Made by a program: the position numbers and the translations under genes
Notes under the pieces: generated by a model
Told to the model about the DNA's origin: nothing
The model's input: only the letters and a program-made list of their open reading frames with translations
The model's database searches: none
In this document: positions 9,039 to 18,122 of the stretch, one piece after another
Layout of the letters: each line of letters opens with the position of its first letter
How positions within the stretch are numbered: the stretch's first letter is position 1
Assembly (NCBI GenBank): GCA_023444055.1
Contig: JAEZRV010000035.1
Span: 1-64,000 of the forward strand
Direction of reading: 5' to 3'
DNA: 64,000 nt
Source: Bacillota bacterium
Lineage (GTDB): Bacteria; Bacillota; Clostridia; Acetivibrionales; DSM-1351

Positions 9039-9195
9039 AAAAACACATCCTTTCAATATTATAAATACACAAATAATAAACTAATACAAAAACTAATGCA
9101 ATAAATGTTGAATGTAACATAAACAAATATAATAAATGTTAGTTTTTATATAAACATATTAAAACAATGTCTAATAAAAGTCAATAAAATAAGAG

Positions 9196-9233
9196 AAAAC
9201 CAACTAATTAGCTAAAACATATTAGTTGGTTTT
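9196..9233. terminator. Terminator after the BtrH-like gene
   Basis: AAAACCAACTAAT (9196-9208) pairs with ATTAGTTGGTTTT (9221-9233) around a 12-base loop. It lies downstream of the minus-strand gene at 9336-10277 and would also work on the plus strand, where it has the better T-tail. Confidence 0.7.
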
Positions 9234-9335
9234 TTGTCTTAGTACAAACCATAGAAAAGTTTGAGCAATGATAGACATTTTATGTTCGAAAATTTACAAT
9301 TTTATATCAACCGTAGCCATTATATCTGTGCTTAA

Positions 9336-10277
9336 CTAGGCTTGATATGCTATCAGCTTTGACCACATATCTCTTTCATTTTCAAATAGTTCAGTTATGC
9401 GTTTTTCCACTTTTTCAATTTCTGAAAATTTCTTTCGCAGACAGTGGTTTAAGAAAATATTTTTAACTAACATCCACTTTTTAATCATTTCTTCTGATGA
9501 TATAATAAGCTCATCAGAGAGTTCTTTACTGATAATACCGCTATCTCTTAATTTTTCAAAGAAAATGATATTTCCCTTCATCCTGTTGGATATTTTTCCG
9601 TATTCATATGCATAGTGGTGTACATTCGTAATCTCGGTAAGAGGACGTTCTTCGTCTAAAGTATGTTTTCTTTCTATAAAAAATTCTAATCTATGCATTA
9701 ACCTTTCGGCATTTGCTTTAATGTTATCAAAATCTAAGACATAGGGCTTAAGCTCATTATTTTTAAATGTAATAATTCTATAATCTTCAAAGTCTTCCTT
9801 AAACTCTGAATGGAAAGCCCGAATAACACTTTGTGTGGGAATTTTGCGTAAGTCATAGTTTAAACTGACATCATCTTCAAAGGCATAAAATACGTCTTCT
9901 TCCTCGTCAAATCCAATAATAAATGCAAAATGATTAGAGTGTATTCTGTTGTAATATGCACAGTCCTTATTCCAGTAGAATAAATCAACATATAAGGTTA
10001 TGTACGGATTATTAATAATTATATCCTTTAGCTCTGGAAGAAAATTTTCTTTATTGGAAAAATTATATCTGTTAAAGACAAAAATGTTGTCTCCAAAAAA
10101 ATTATAATATTCTTTGGTGTAATCTAAACGGAAAGGATGGATATGATACTCATAACTGTTCGAATAAACAAGTGGCACAAAGCTGGGGTGTTCATTTTGA
10201 AGAATTGAAGTAAACATATTTGTAATGCAATTTCCCCAAAATTCGTTGTAGGGAACTATTTCATTTATATGCTTCAT
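9336..10277 (-). CDS. BtrH-like / C39-like papain-fold protein
   Basis: The N-terminal half resembles the BtrH_N family (butirosin BtrH, an acyl-transfer enzyme of the papain-like fold). A cysteine sits near the start in NCITNMFTSIL and is followed about 100 residues later by SNHFAFIIGFDEEEDVFYAF, the usual His-bearing segment. The C-terminal 120 residues are helical and charged. Such proteins occur in natural-product clusters, but no biosynthetic genes are adjacent here, so the substrate is unknown. TTGGAGG eight bases before the ATG fixes the start. Confidence 0.6.
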   Translation of the reverse strand: MKHINEIVPYNEFWGNCITNMFTSILQNEHPSFVPLVYSNSYEYHIHPFRLDYTKEYYNFFGDNIFVFNRYNFSNKENFLPELKDIIINNPYITLYVDLFYWNKDCAYYNRIHSNHFAFIIGFDEEEDVFYAFEDDVSLNYDLRKIPTQSVIRAFHSEFKEDFEDYRIITFKNNELKPYVLDFDNIKANAERLMHRLEFFIERKHTLDEERPLTEITNVHHYAYEYGKISNRMKGNIIFFEKLRDSGIISKELSDELIISSEEMIKKWMLVKNIFLNHCLRKKFSEIEKVEKRITELFENERDMWSKLIAYQA

Positions 10278-10566
10278 AAAATAACCTCCAATATAAATTA
10301 ATAAGATATCACTAATTGAAAAGAAAAGCTAAAAACTAAGAGATGTAATGTAGTTTAATCCTAAGAACATTATAATCTTAAAAAGTTACCTAAACAATAC
10401 AATTTAGTATGCAATTATATTAAATTTGTTAATATTACTATAATGTAATAAAAGTGGATATTTTGAATTGTTAAGCATTGATTCCTTATAATGTAATTTT
10501 ATAGCACATCAACTGAATAAAATTAGTAATATGCTATCAATAATTTAAATACAAATAAATATACTG

Positions 10567-11035
10567 GTTAAAGTTTTTGCAGTGTTTGATAAGGATTCAT
10601 TTAAAAAAGGACAATTCAATAATGCTATCTTTACCGCTGAAAAAAAAGATTACATACCAATATGGTCAAATGAGTGTGTATTAAATATAAAGTATAATAA
10701 AGCAGATAATCACTTTGACCTACTGAATTCAGAAGTCAACCTGAAAAATGCATATAACGAGGTAAGAAAATGTTCCTAACTTATATAAGTGGCGGGTACT
10801 ACTTTCGTTTTCAGTCGATGAGAATATCTTCCACCTCGTTGAAACGCCGCTGATGTAATGAAATTTTTCTACAACCGAAAAATTTCATTTTGAATCTAGG
10901 CGTTATAATAATGCTAAAAATTTGTATAAGGACAATTTAGACAAGCCCTCTTGTGCAGAAAAAGCACCTTGTACAACTGTTTTTATGTTTATTGAAGAAC
11001 TTGAAAAATACTTGGGTATTAGTTTATGTTCATAA
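10567..11035 (+). pseudogene. Gene split by the 158-bp MITE-like element
   Basis: The reading frame from about 10567 (VKVFAVFDKDSFKKGQ...) runs to LKNA and is broken by the element at 10752-10909. Beyond it, a second frame from 10910 continues NAKNLYKDNLDKPS and ends in EELEKYLGISLCS. Removing the element and one copy of the AATGC target duplication rejoins the two frames exactly, as LKNAKNLYKDN. The product is unrecognised; the right half has cysteine-rich SCAEKAPCTT. No good ATG is visible at the 5' end (GTG at 10582 is possible), so the gene may also be truncated there. Confidence 0.75.
10752..10909. mobile_element. MITE-like 158-bp element, copy 2, with 5-bp target duplication
   Basis: This copy matches 1-157 closely through most of its length (for example, both share AAACGCCGCTGATGTAATG). 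It is flanked by the direct repeat AATGC at 10747-10751 and 10910-10914, the signature of transposition. The ends carry TATAACG and CGTTATA inverted. It has no coding capacity and would need a transposase supplied elsewhere. Confidence 0.85.
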
Positions 11036-11078
11036 ATATAGCCATGTCTCACATTTACACAAAGCAACATGAAAAAGA

Positions 11079-11110
11079 AAAAGTACATTCCTTGATAGAG
11101 ATGTACTTTT
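11079..11110 (+). terminator. Rho-independent terminator
   Basis: AAAAGTACAT (11079-11088) pairs with ATGTACTTTT (11101-11110), followed by CCTTTTGTTTTTG. It lies 44 bases after the stop of the split gene, which it presumably served. Confidence 0.7.
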
Positions 11111-11223
11111 CCTTTTGTTTTTGAATTTCTTTAAATCTGTCATAAGTTTTGAAGTCACTGTTTTTATTTTCCAAACTCATTTTTCATATAAGTCTAAGTA
11201 AACCTTCTAGACTACAGGAGATT

Positions 11224-12069
11224 TTAAAACAATCCTGCAAATCCAGCTAACAAAACAATTACAGCAAATACCATTCTATAATATGCAAAAACCTTCATAG
11301 GCTTCTTTTGTAAATATGAAATGAATTTTTTTATTACAGCCAAAGCTACTAAAAAGGATACTATAAATCCTACTATGAGTGAAGTTATTTCCAGCATGGT
11401 AAGAGTGGCGAACCCGCCTACTTTAACTATCTTTAAAAAGCTAATTCCAACCATAACAGGTATTGCTAAAAAGAAGGAAAACTCAGCGGCAACAACTGTT
11501 GAAAGACCGGATACCCAACCTCCAATTATAGTTGAGGCTGAGCGAGACATACCAGGGATTATAGCTAAACATTGAAATGCACCTACTATTATAGCTTGTT
11601 TAGGTGTAACACTTAATTCCTGTTTTACAAGATTGTTATTTCGGAACTGGTTCTCTGCGTATAACATCCATATAGCACCTAAAAACAGGGTAATAGCAAC
11701 TGGTAAAGGCTTAAACAAGTATGTATCAGCGATGTCATCTAGCAAAATTCCAAAAACTCCACCGGGAATGCAAGCAATAAAAATCATAAACCAAAATTTA
11801 AAGCCTGATTCTTTATAGCCAACCTTATGAGGAAAGAAATTTATGAGGGTATTTTTTATCTTACTCCAATATAAAATAATAACCGCTAGTATTGCGCCTA
11901 GTTGTATTACATAAGTATACATTTCTACATAACTTGGATTAACACTTTTAAAACCTAACAAATTTTCAAAAATTACCAGATGTCCTGTGGAGGATACCGG
12001 TAAAAACTCTGTAATACCCTCGACAATACCTAATATAATGGATTTCAATATAAATAGCAAACTCTCCAT
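11224..12069 (-). CDS. uppP: Undecaprenyl-diphosphatase (UppP/BacA)
   Basis: This is an integral membrane phosphatase that recycles undecaprenyl pyrophosphate to the monophosphate for peptidoglycan and other wall polymers; overproduction confers bacitracin resistance. The two family signatures are present: EGITEFLPVSSTGHL near the N-terminus and IPGMSRSAST near residue 175. About eight hydrophobic helices are seen. ATG 12069 is preceded by AAAAGGTGG; the in-frame GTG at 12078 overlaps that site. Upstream is a long inverted repeat that may form a leader hairpin. Confidence 0.95.
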   Translation of the reverse strand: MESLLFILKSIILGIVEGITEFLPVSSTGHLVIFENLLGFKSVNPSYVEMYTYVIQLGAILAVIILYWSKIKNTLINFFPHKVGYKESGFKFWFMIFIACIPGGVFGILLDDIADTYLFKPLPVAITLFLGAIWMLYAENQFRNNNLVKQELSVTPKQAIIVGAFQCLAIIPGMSRSASTIIGGWVSGLSTVVAAEFSFFLAIPVMVGISFLKIVKVGGFATLTMLEITSLIVGFIVSFLVALAVIKKFISYLQKKPMKVFAYYRMVFAVIVLLAGFAGLF

Positions 12070-12114
12070 GTAAACCACCTTTTCTTTAAATATTCTAAAT
12101 CATTATTTTAATAC

Positions 12115-12173
12115 TCAAACTTCGCACCTAATATTATTAGGCTTTAAGTAGTATATTCAACTGCGAAGTTTGA
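12115..12173 (-). promoter_or_regulatory. Inverted repeat upstream of uppP
   Basis: TCAAACTTCGCA (12115-12126) is perfectly complementary to TGCGAAGTTTGA (12162-12173). Between them lies a smaller palindrome, CCTAATATTATTAGG (12127-12141). It starts about 45 bases upstream of the uppP start codon and could be a leader hairpin or terminator. It has no T-tail and matches no riboswitch I know. The remainder of the gap up to trmB (12174-12781) holds short hairpins (for example GTGCAAT/ATTGCAC near 12690-12712) but no gene I can support. Confidence 0.5.
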
Positions 12174-12781
12174 TTAATACTAATACTATGTTACTAAATT
12201 ACCTAGATAGATTATAACAAGAAGCAGCTAATGTTAATATATTTCCAAAAAATTTTTATATAACTACTATCAATTGCACAACCTTATAAAAAGTCTATTG
12301 GTTCTCAATTTATCAATGTTTGTTACTATAATAGTAGCTTAAAAAGAATAAAGTATCCCCCTTTTAAAGGGTAAAGGGCAAGTCTAAATTAGTCAAGAAT
12401 TATTTATATAAAATTACGGATATATCAAAAGTTTTCTGATTATATAAAATATTGATTGGTAAAATAGGCTTTGTTGGTGAAATGATAAGGTGAATCCACT
12501 TTGTAAATGGGGGAAATTCACTTTTGTAATTTAGTAAAAGGTTTTGGTAAGAATAATAGTATAAATTATAGTAGACACAGAACTTTACTACCTGTAAAAT
12601 TAAAGTAATTAGGCTAGTTGGAGTACTAACGGCACAAGGACACTGGTATTTGGAAAGGTATAAGTACAGGACTGATATTTACTGCATGTGCAATGGTTTC
12701 TCTATTGCACTTAGTACTTAGAATTTGATTCTATTAGGTGCCAGACGATGTAGAAAAATTAATTTTATAGGATGTGTAAAT

Positions 12782-13462
12782 GTGAGACTTAGAAGAAAAC
12801 CATGGGCAAGACCGGAATTAGCAGCTTGCGATTTTTTTATTGATGATCCACCTAAAATCAAGGGTAAATGGCAAGAACTTTTTGGCAATGCTAATCCGAT
12901 GCATTTAGAATTAGGATGCGGTAAAGGCGTATTTATTGCACAGGTAGCAGTTGCTAATCAGCAGATAAACTATATTGCAGTAGACATAAAAAGTGAGGTT
13001 TTAGCACTTGCAAGGCGCAAAATAGTACAGAAATATTCAGATTTAGGATATGATTCAGTAAACAATGTAAAGCTTATGTCGCAGAATATTGAGCTGATTG
13101 ACAACATGTTGGATAGTACCGATGTTATTGAAAGAATATACATTAATTTTTGCAATCCATGGCCCAAAAAAGGTTGCAATAAGAAAAGGCTGACTCATAG
13201 TAAGCAGTTAGTAAAATATAAAACATTCCTCAAAAGTGACGGGGAAATTTGGTTTAAAACTGATAATGATGAGCTCTTTAAAGATTCAATAAAATATTTT
13301 GAAGACAATGGATTTACTATAAAGTATTTAACTGAAGATTTACACGCAAGTGGATTTGAGGGAAGTGCACCCACCGAGCATGAAATAATGTTCTCGGGGC
13401 AGGGAATAAAAATAAAATTCTTGATAGCAGTAATGAAGGATACAGTGCAAACTGAGGCTTAG
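12782..13462 (+). CDS. trmB: tRNA (guanine-N7-)-methyltransferase
   Basis: This SAM-dependent enzyme makes m7G46 in the tRNA variable loop. The N-terminus MRLRRKPWARPEL is typical, the SAM-binding glycine-rich loop is MHLELGCGKG, and the TrmB signature is NFCNPWPKKGCNKKRL followed by WFKTDND. GTG 12782 is chosen because it aligns with the family start and has AGGATG upstream; the longer frame to 12725 adds a sequence unlike the family. It stands alone and is followed by a second methyltransferase gene. Confidence 0.92.
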   Translation: MRLRRKPWARPELAACDFFIDDPPKIKGKWQELFGNANPMHLELGCGKGVFIAQVAVANQQINYIAVDIKSEVLALARRKIVQKYSDLGYDSVNNVKLMSQNIELIDNMLDSTDVIERIYINFCNPWPKKGCNKKRLTHSKQLVKYKTFLKSDGEIWFKTDNDELFKDSIKYFEDNGFTIKYLTEDLHASGFEGSAPTEHEIMFSGQGIKIKFLIAVMKDTVQTEA

Positions 13463-13603
13463 AATGCAAAAGCTAGAACTATGAATGGTTTTAACTAAAA
13501 TGAAATGATTTTCGCATAAATGAAAATAATAAAATATGTAATGATTTTATTGGATAGTGTGAACAAATGTAGTGATTTTAATATAATATAAAGGAAAATG
13601 CAT

Positions 13604-14329
13604 ATGGGATTTTATGAACAAATATCAAAGTATTATGACTATATATTTCCAATAGGAGCCGAGCAAATTAGATTTATTAAAGAGGTTGCAGGTACACCTC
13701 CAAAAGCTGTACTTGATATTGCTTGCGGAACAGGAGGGTATTCTCTTGAACTGACAAAGCAAGGTTATGAGGTTACAGCAACTGATTTAGATGCTGAGAT
13801 GGTTCATCAACTGAAAATTAAAGCTGAGGATACTAAACAAAATATTAAATCCATACAGGCAAATATGTTAGATTTAGAAAGTAAAATATCTAATAAATTT
13901 GATTTGGTTTTTTGTATTGGTAATTCAATTGTTCATTTGCAAAACTTATTTCAAATAAGAAGCTTTATATGTAGTGCAAAGAACTTATTAAATAATGACG
14001 GAAGTTTGATTCTTCAAATAATTAATTTTGATAGGGTTTTGCAAAAGGATATTAAAAGCTTGCCAACTATTTCTGATGAAAGGATAGCATTATCTTTTGA
14101 AAGAAATTACTGCTACAGTAAGCAGGAAAACACCATATACTTTAAGACAAGATTAAGTGTTGATGGAAAAACTTTTGAAAATGAGATTCCACTGTTTCCA
14201 TTGCTTGAGGAAGATTTGACACAAGCAGTTACTGATGCGGGCTTTAAACAAGTAAAACTGTTTGGCGATTTTGCTGGTAATGATTTTGACAAATATAATT
14301 CTTATATGTTGGTGTTGTGGGCTAAATGA
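13604..14329 (+). CDS. Class I SAM-dependent methyltransferase
   Basis: The Rossmann-type SAM site is VLDIACGTGGYSLEL (residues about 38-52) with the acidic motif II TATDLDAEMV and motif IV FDLVFCIGNS. The product starts MGFYEQISKYYDYIFP, as in uncharacterised small-molecule methyltransferases. The methyl acceptor cannot be predicted. ATG 13604 lies nine bases after AAGGA, while ATG 13598 would be too close. A TATAAT-like sequence near 13581 may be its promoter. Confidence 0.85.
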   Translation: MGFYEQISKYYDYIFPIGAEQIRFIKEVAGTPPKAVLDIACGTGGYSLELTKQGYEVTATDLDAEMVHQLKIKAEDTKQNIKSIQANMLDLESKISNKFDLVFCIGNSIVHLQNLFQIRSFICSAKNLLNNDGSLILQIINFDRVLQKDIKSLPTISDERIALSFERNYCYSKQENTIYFKTRLSVDGKTFENEIPLFPLLEEDLTQAVTDAGFKQVKLFGDFAGNDFDKYNSYMLVLWAK

Positions 14330-14512
14330 TCTTAACAAAAGTGATTTTGATTCAAAGTTGTTATTACTGAATGTGAAAAAAAATTAAAATAAAGGTTGAT
14401 TTCCTAGCCCATTTTAGTAAGGGATGTACACTTCTTTAAGGTTTTTATTAGATTACTGGGCATGGGCATATTTATAAAAGAATTTCTAGCAGAATGAAAG
14501 GAATTTACACTT

Positions 14513-15235
14513 ATGAGTAGAATAGGTCAAGAAATAAACAAATTGAGATTACAAAAAGGAATGTCTCCAAAGCAGCTAGCTAAGAAATTAGGTGTTTCAG
14601 AGGGATTTGTTCTTGATATAGAAACAGGCAAAAAAATTATTAATGATGATATGATAGGCAGGGTTTCAAAGGCTCTGGATTTTGAACTTGGTCCTATTGG
14701 ATTATTTGCATCAGATGATTTAGCTTCGATAAAAAATGAAGATACAGGCAGAAGTGTGCGTACCACTGTTAACACTGGTTCAAAAGCATCTGTTAATATT
14801 ACTCCAAAGGCAGCTTCTCAACAACCAATACAAGAAGTTTGGGATGATGCTTTCGGTAATATCCTTAAAACTGTTCCTATATATGACTATAAAATGGATG
14901 GAATTGTAGATAAAAAGCTGTTACCTATTGAAAAAAATAAGGTTGAGGGCTTTGCCAAGGAAAAAGTATTCTATCTGAATATAGAGGATAGTGATATGTC
15001 AGGGTTCAGAATTTATAAAGGAGATAAAGCTTTTTCAGTTTTGACTAATGAAATTGACAAGGATGGAATTTATTTCATAGAATATAATGATATAAGGGCT
15101 GTTAGGCAGGTCAAAAAACTGCAGGCAGATAAACTTCTTTTGATTTATAATAAAGGAAACTTAATAACAGAAACAATAAGTTCAAAAGAAATAAAGGTAT
15201 TAGCAAAACTAATAAAGCTGGAAATTGAATTGTAG
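14513..15235 (+). CDS. XRE-family regulator with C-terminal sensor-like domain
   Basis: An N-terminal Xre/Cro helix-turn-helix (residues about 5-60: LRLQKGMSPKQLAKKLGVSE, then DIETGK) is joined by a linker of about 70 residues to a C-terminal beta-rich region (about 140-240). That region resembles an S24/LexA-like fold without an obvious Ser-Lys catalytic pair. It is probably a stand-alone DNA-binding regulator found in many clostridia. AAAGGAATTTACACTT precedes the ATG. The neighbouring genes give no clue to the regulon. Confidence 0.8.
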   Translation: MSRIGQEINKLRLQKGMSPKQLAKKLGVSEGFVLDIETGKKIINDDMIGRVSKALDFELGPIGLFASDDLASIKNEDTGRSVRTTVNTGSKASVNITPKAASQQPIQEVWDDAFGNILKTVPIYDYKMDGIVDKKLLPIEKNKVEGFAKEKVFYLNIEDSDMSGFRIYKGDKAFSVLTNEIDKDGIYFIEYNDIRAVRQVKKLQADKLLLIYNKGNLITETISSKEIKVLAKLIKLEIEL

Positions 15236-15328
15236 AGGGTAGATAATTAAAAACATGTCCATGCCAATATTTTATTAAGAGCTGTGAATAAATACGAGGC
15301 ATGGACTTATGGTACTATCATTGTTTTT

Positions 15329-15446
15329 TATGTCGGAAGCCAGCATGGATTAGTGTCACCGAAGGTGGAGAATATAGTAAATGAACTAGCGTATCTCCAC
15401 TAAAAATCCATTGTATATTATGTCAGAAGTCGGCTTGGAGGTTAGA
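15329..15446 (+). promoter_or_regulatory. Tandem SD/anti-SD leader upstream of corA
   Basis: Two related units lie about 90 bases apart: TGTCGGAAGCCAGCATGG (15331-15348) and TGTCAGAAGTCGGCTTGG (15421-15438). The second carries the gene's SD, TTGGAGGTTAGA (15435-15446). Between them, GCGTATCTCCAC (15389-15400) is complementary both to GTGGAGAATA (15365-15374) upstream and to the gene's SD downstream. The same layout recurs at 29307-29509. It may be an RNA switch acting on translation. Confidence 0.55.
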
Positions 15447-16511
15447 ATGCAAAAAATAGTTAAATCACGTTCTGAAGTAAAAGGATTACCTCCAGGAAGC
15501 TTAGTTCATATTGGTGACAAAAAAAGAGATACAACCATAATGTCTTTGATTGAATATTGTGAAGATTCTTTTGAACAAACAGAATTAGTACTAGATAGCT
15601 TACCTAAAATAGAAAATCGAAGAGAAACAATCAAATGGATAAATGTTGAAGGGCTTCATGAGGTCAATGTTCTTGCACAAATAGGTGAAATATTTGATAT
15701 TCATCCTCTTGCATTAGAAGATATTCTGAATACCGACCAAAGACCAAAAATAGAGTTTTACGATAAGTATATGTATATTTCAGCTAAGATGCTTTTCTAT
15801 AATTCTGCAATTAATGAATTTAATATTGAACAGGTAAGCTTTATATTGGGCGATGATTACATTATTTCGTTTTCGGAAAGAGATACTCATGTATTTGAGC
15901 CTGTCATTAAAAGATTGCAGCAGGGCTTTAGCCGTGCTCGTAAGATAAGTACTGATTATTTGTTGTACTGTTTATTGGATATAATTGTGGATGATTATTT
16001 TGATGTATTAGAGAATCTTAGCGAAATAATTGAAGCTGCAGAGGATGAAATGGTTAATAATACCACAGATAAAACGCTAAGAACTATCAATAAATTAAAA
16101 AGACAGGTATTGTTTTTACATAAATCAGTATGGCCTTTAAGAGATGTACTGTCTTCACTTGAACGAGGTGAGAGTCCTTTAATAAAAGAATCTACAGAAA
16201 TATATATTCGTGATTTGTATGACCATGTAGTACAAGTTATGGATACAACCGAAACCCTTAGGGATATACTGTCGAGTATGATGGACGTATATCTTTCTAG
16301 TACAAGTAATAGAATGAACGAAATAATGAAAGTATTAACTATAATATCAACAGTGTTTATGCCTCTCTCTTTTATTGTCGGAGTATATGGAATGAACATA
16401 AGAAATATGCCCGAATTAGGCTGGCACTGGATGTATCCGGCTTTGTGGCTAGTTATGCTATCAATTGCAGGTTTAATGCTTTATTATTTTAAGAAAAAAA
16501 AGTGGTGGTAA
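15447..16511 (+). CDS. corA: CorA-family magnesium/cobalt transporter
   Basis: This is a pentameric inner-membrane divalent-cation channel. The long soluble N-terminal domain (residues about 1-280) ends in two transmembrane helices, with the CorA signature YGMNIRNMPE after the first and the basic tail KKKKWW. ATG 15447 is chosen: GGAGG lies eight bases before it and MQKIVKSRSEVKGLPPGS matches family N-termini, while the longer frame from 15411 translates the leader. No M-box riboswitch is recognised; instead a tandem SD/anti-SD leader precedes it. Confidence 0.93.
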   Translation: MQKIVKSRSEVKGLPPGSLVHIGDKKRDTTIMSLIEYCEDSFEQTELVLDSLPKIENRRETIKWINVEGLHEVNVLAQIGEIFDIHPLALEDILNTDQRPKIEFYDKYMYISAKMLFYNSAINEFNIEQVSFILGDDYIISFSERDTHVFEPVIKRLQQGFSRARKISTDYLLYCLLDIIVDDYFDVLENLSEIIEAAEDEMVNNTTDKTLRTINKLKRQVLFLHKSVWPLRDVLSSLERGESPLIKESTEIYIRDLYDHVVQVMDTTETLRDILSSMMDVYLSSTSNRMNEIMKVLTIISTVFMPLSFIVGVYGMNIRNMPELGWHWMYPALWLVMLSIAGLMLYYFKKKKWW

Positions 16512-16579
16512 AAGTCATTATAGTTACACGAATACTTATTCCAAAGTATTAAAACGCAAGAGTTTTTTACATAGCATTA

Positions 16580-17716
16580 TTATTCTAATTCACTCTGTGG
16601 AGTATCACTGGTTTTAATATTTGTTTTTTGCTTTTTACTTTGTAATTTTATTTTGATTTTAGCAGCAATTAAAGTAATAATGGGAATTACTATTTGAAAA
16701 GGAATAGCATAATATGAGTAATATGTTTCAGCCCATTTAAACATTTCCATTGCATTGCTATAGACAATAGTGGACAAACACATCATAGTAAAGCCTAAGG
16801 GTGCAACAAGATATCTGTAATTATCAATACCAAGAATTTTTGACACTCCGATAGATGTGGCTAACAGGCATGCACTGATTCTAACTAAGGCTCCAAAAAT
16901 GAATACTATTGTCACTACTATTTCTATTCTTTCAAATAAAAAGCCGATGTCTATAACTTCAACAGCCAGCATTGCAGGAAACAAAATATCGTTAATAATG
17001 TTGGGACCTAAGACAAGTATATTTCTCAACAAAACTAACATAAGGAATAAACTTCCAATAAGTATACCAACTAAAAACACCTTGAAGGTTTTTTTGTTAT
17101 CCTGTAAGTTGTTAAAAATTATTGTAAAAATTACTACCTCTAAAAATGGGAAAAATAAAAAAGAAAAGGAGGTTGATAGAACAGGACCCATTCCATCATA
17201 CATTATTGGTTTTAGATTGCTGTAGTCGGCATTGGTTAAGGATACCGTAATTGTAGCTATCAATATAAAAAATATAATTGGAGCTGTAAACGAGGACCAA
17301 CGCCCCAAAACCTCAATTCCTGCTTTTACCATCCATATACATAATAAGCCAACAAAAAATACCGTTACTATCTGAGGAGTTTCCGGAAATGAAGCAATAT
17401 TGATGTATTCTGAATAATTACGAATTATTAATGAGCCCAAATGGAGTGCGTACCAAGCAAATAACAGGGAAATTATTCTACCTAAAATATTGCCGAAGAC
17501 TTCAATAAATACATCAAATAAATTTTTTCCAGGGTAGGTTGTCAGCAGCTTTGAGTAGATATAAAGCATTGGAATTGACACTATTAATGTCAATAAAATT
17601 GAAATCCATACGTCTTGCTTTGCTGCAATATTTGTTCCTACGATAACAAAACTGCCGATAAAAAACATTACAATAATATAAATACCCTGTCGGTTTGGAA
17701 TTATCTCTTTATTCAT
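16580..17716 (-). CDS. gerKB: Spore germination permease, GerB type
   Basis: This is the B subunit of a GerA-type nutrient germinant receptor in the spore inner membrane, an amino-acid-permease-like protein with about ten helices (family Spore_permease). At about 380 aa it has the usual length. It is the last gene of a minus-strand gerA-gerC-small ORF-gerB operon. Two ATGs (17722 and 17716) are available; the second has better spacing to AGAGGAT. The C-terminus is a basic hydrophilic tail. The exact paralog name (GerA, GerB or GerK type) is uncertain. Confidence 0.88.
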   Translation of the reverse strand: MNKEIIPNRQGIYIIVMFFIGSFVIVGTNIAAKQDVWISILLTLIVSIPMLYIYSKLLTTYPGKNLFDVFIEVFGNILGRIISLLFAWYALHLGSLIIRNYSEYINIASFPETPQIVTVFFVGLLCIWMVKAGIEVLGRWSSFTAPIIFFILIATITVSLTNADYSNLKPIMYDGMGPVLSTSFSFLFFPFLEVVIFTIIFNNLQDNKKTFKVFLVGILIGSLFLMLVLLRNILVLGPNIINDILFPAMLAVEVIDIGFLFERIEIVVTIVFIFGALVRISACLLATSIGVSKILGIDNYRYLVAPLGFTMMCLSTIVYSNAMEMFKWAETYYSYYAIPFQIVIPIITLIAAKIKIKLQSKKQKTNIKTSDTPQSELE

Positions 17717-17814
17717 ATTCATATCCTCTACTTATCACTTGTATTAGTTAGCAAAACAAAATGATATAGGACTTGTCACCACCTTATGTCGGATTTTCCT
17801 TTTATTAAGGACCC

Positions 17815-18072
17815 TTATTCCTTCAGTCTGAAAATTAATACAATTAGCTTATTGATTAATAAATGAGGGCTTGGTACATTAATGCCAAGGATATTACATA
17901 TATCATTTATAAAGGAAAATGTGATAAGAACTAAATATGTCCAAAAAACTTTCCATTTTTTTTCACGAAATATGGGAATTAATTCAATTATAATAAATAG
18001 AGCAAGAGTTACTGTACAAAGAAGCATAACTACTAGCATACTAACCAAACGCCCCTTTTTCATAATAGTCAT
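17815..18072 (-). CDS. Small membrane protein in the ger operon
   Basis: An 85-aa protein with two probable transmembrane helices (about residues 10-32 and 40-58). It lies between gerC and gerB on the same strand, 50 bases after gerC and 98 bases before gerB. Small membrane D-type subunits with two helices are known to accompany some ger operons, so it may be such an accessory subunit. No clear ribosome-binding site is seen before MTIMKKGRL. Confidence 0.55.
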   Translation of the reverse strand: MTIMKKGRLVSMLVVMLLCTVTLALFIIIELIPIFREKKWKVFWTYLVLITFSFINDICNILGINVPSPHLLINKLIVLIFRLKE

Positions 18073-18122
18073 TTAATATTACTAATTAAATAGTAACTAT
18101 TAAAGCACACTGATAGATACAT

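Noticed and set aside
15300..15446. M-box magnesium riboswitch before corA
   Set aside because: The conserved M-box core was not recognised; the tandem SD/anti-SD arrangement explains the sequence better.
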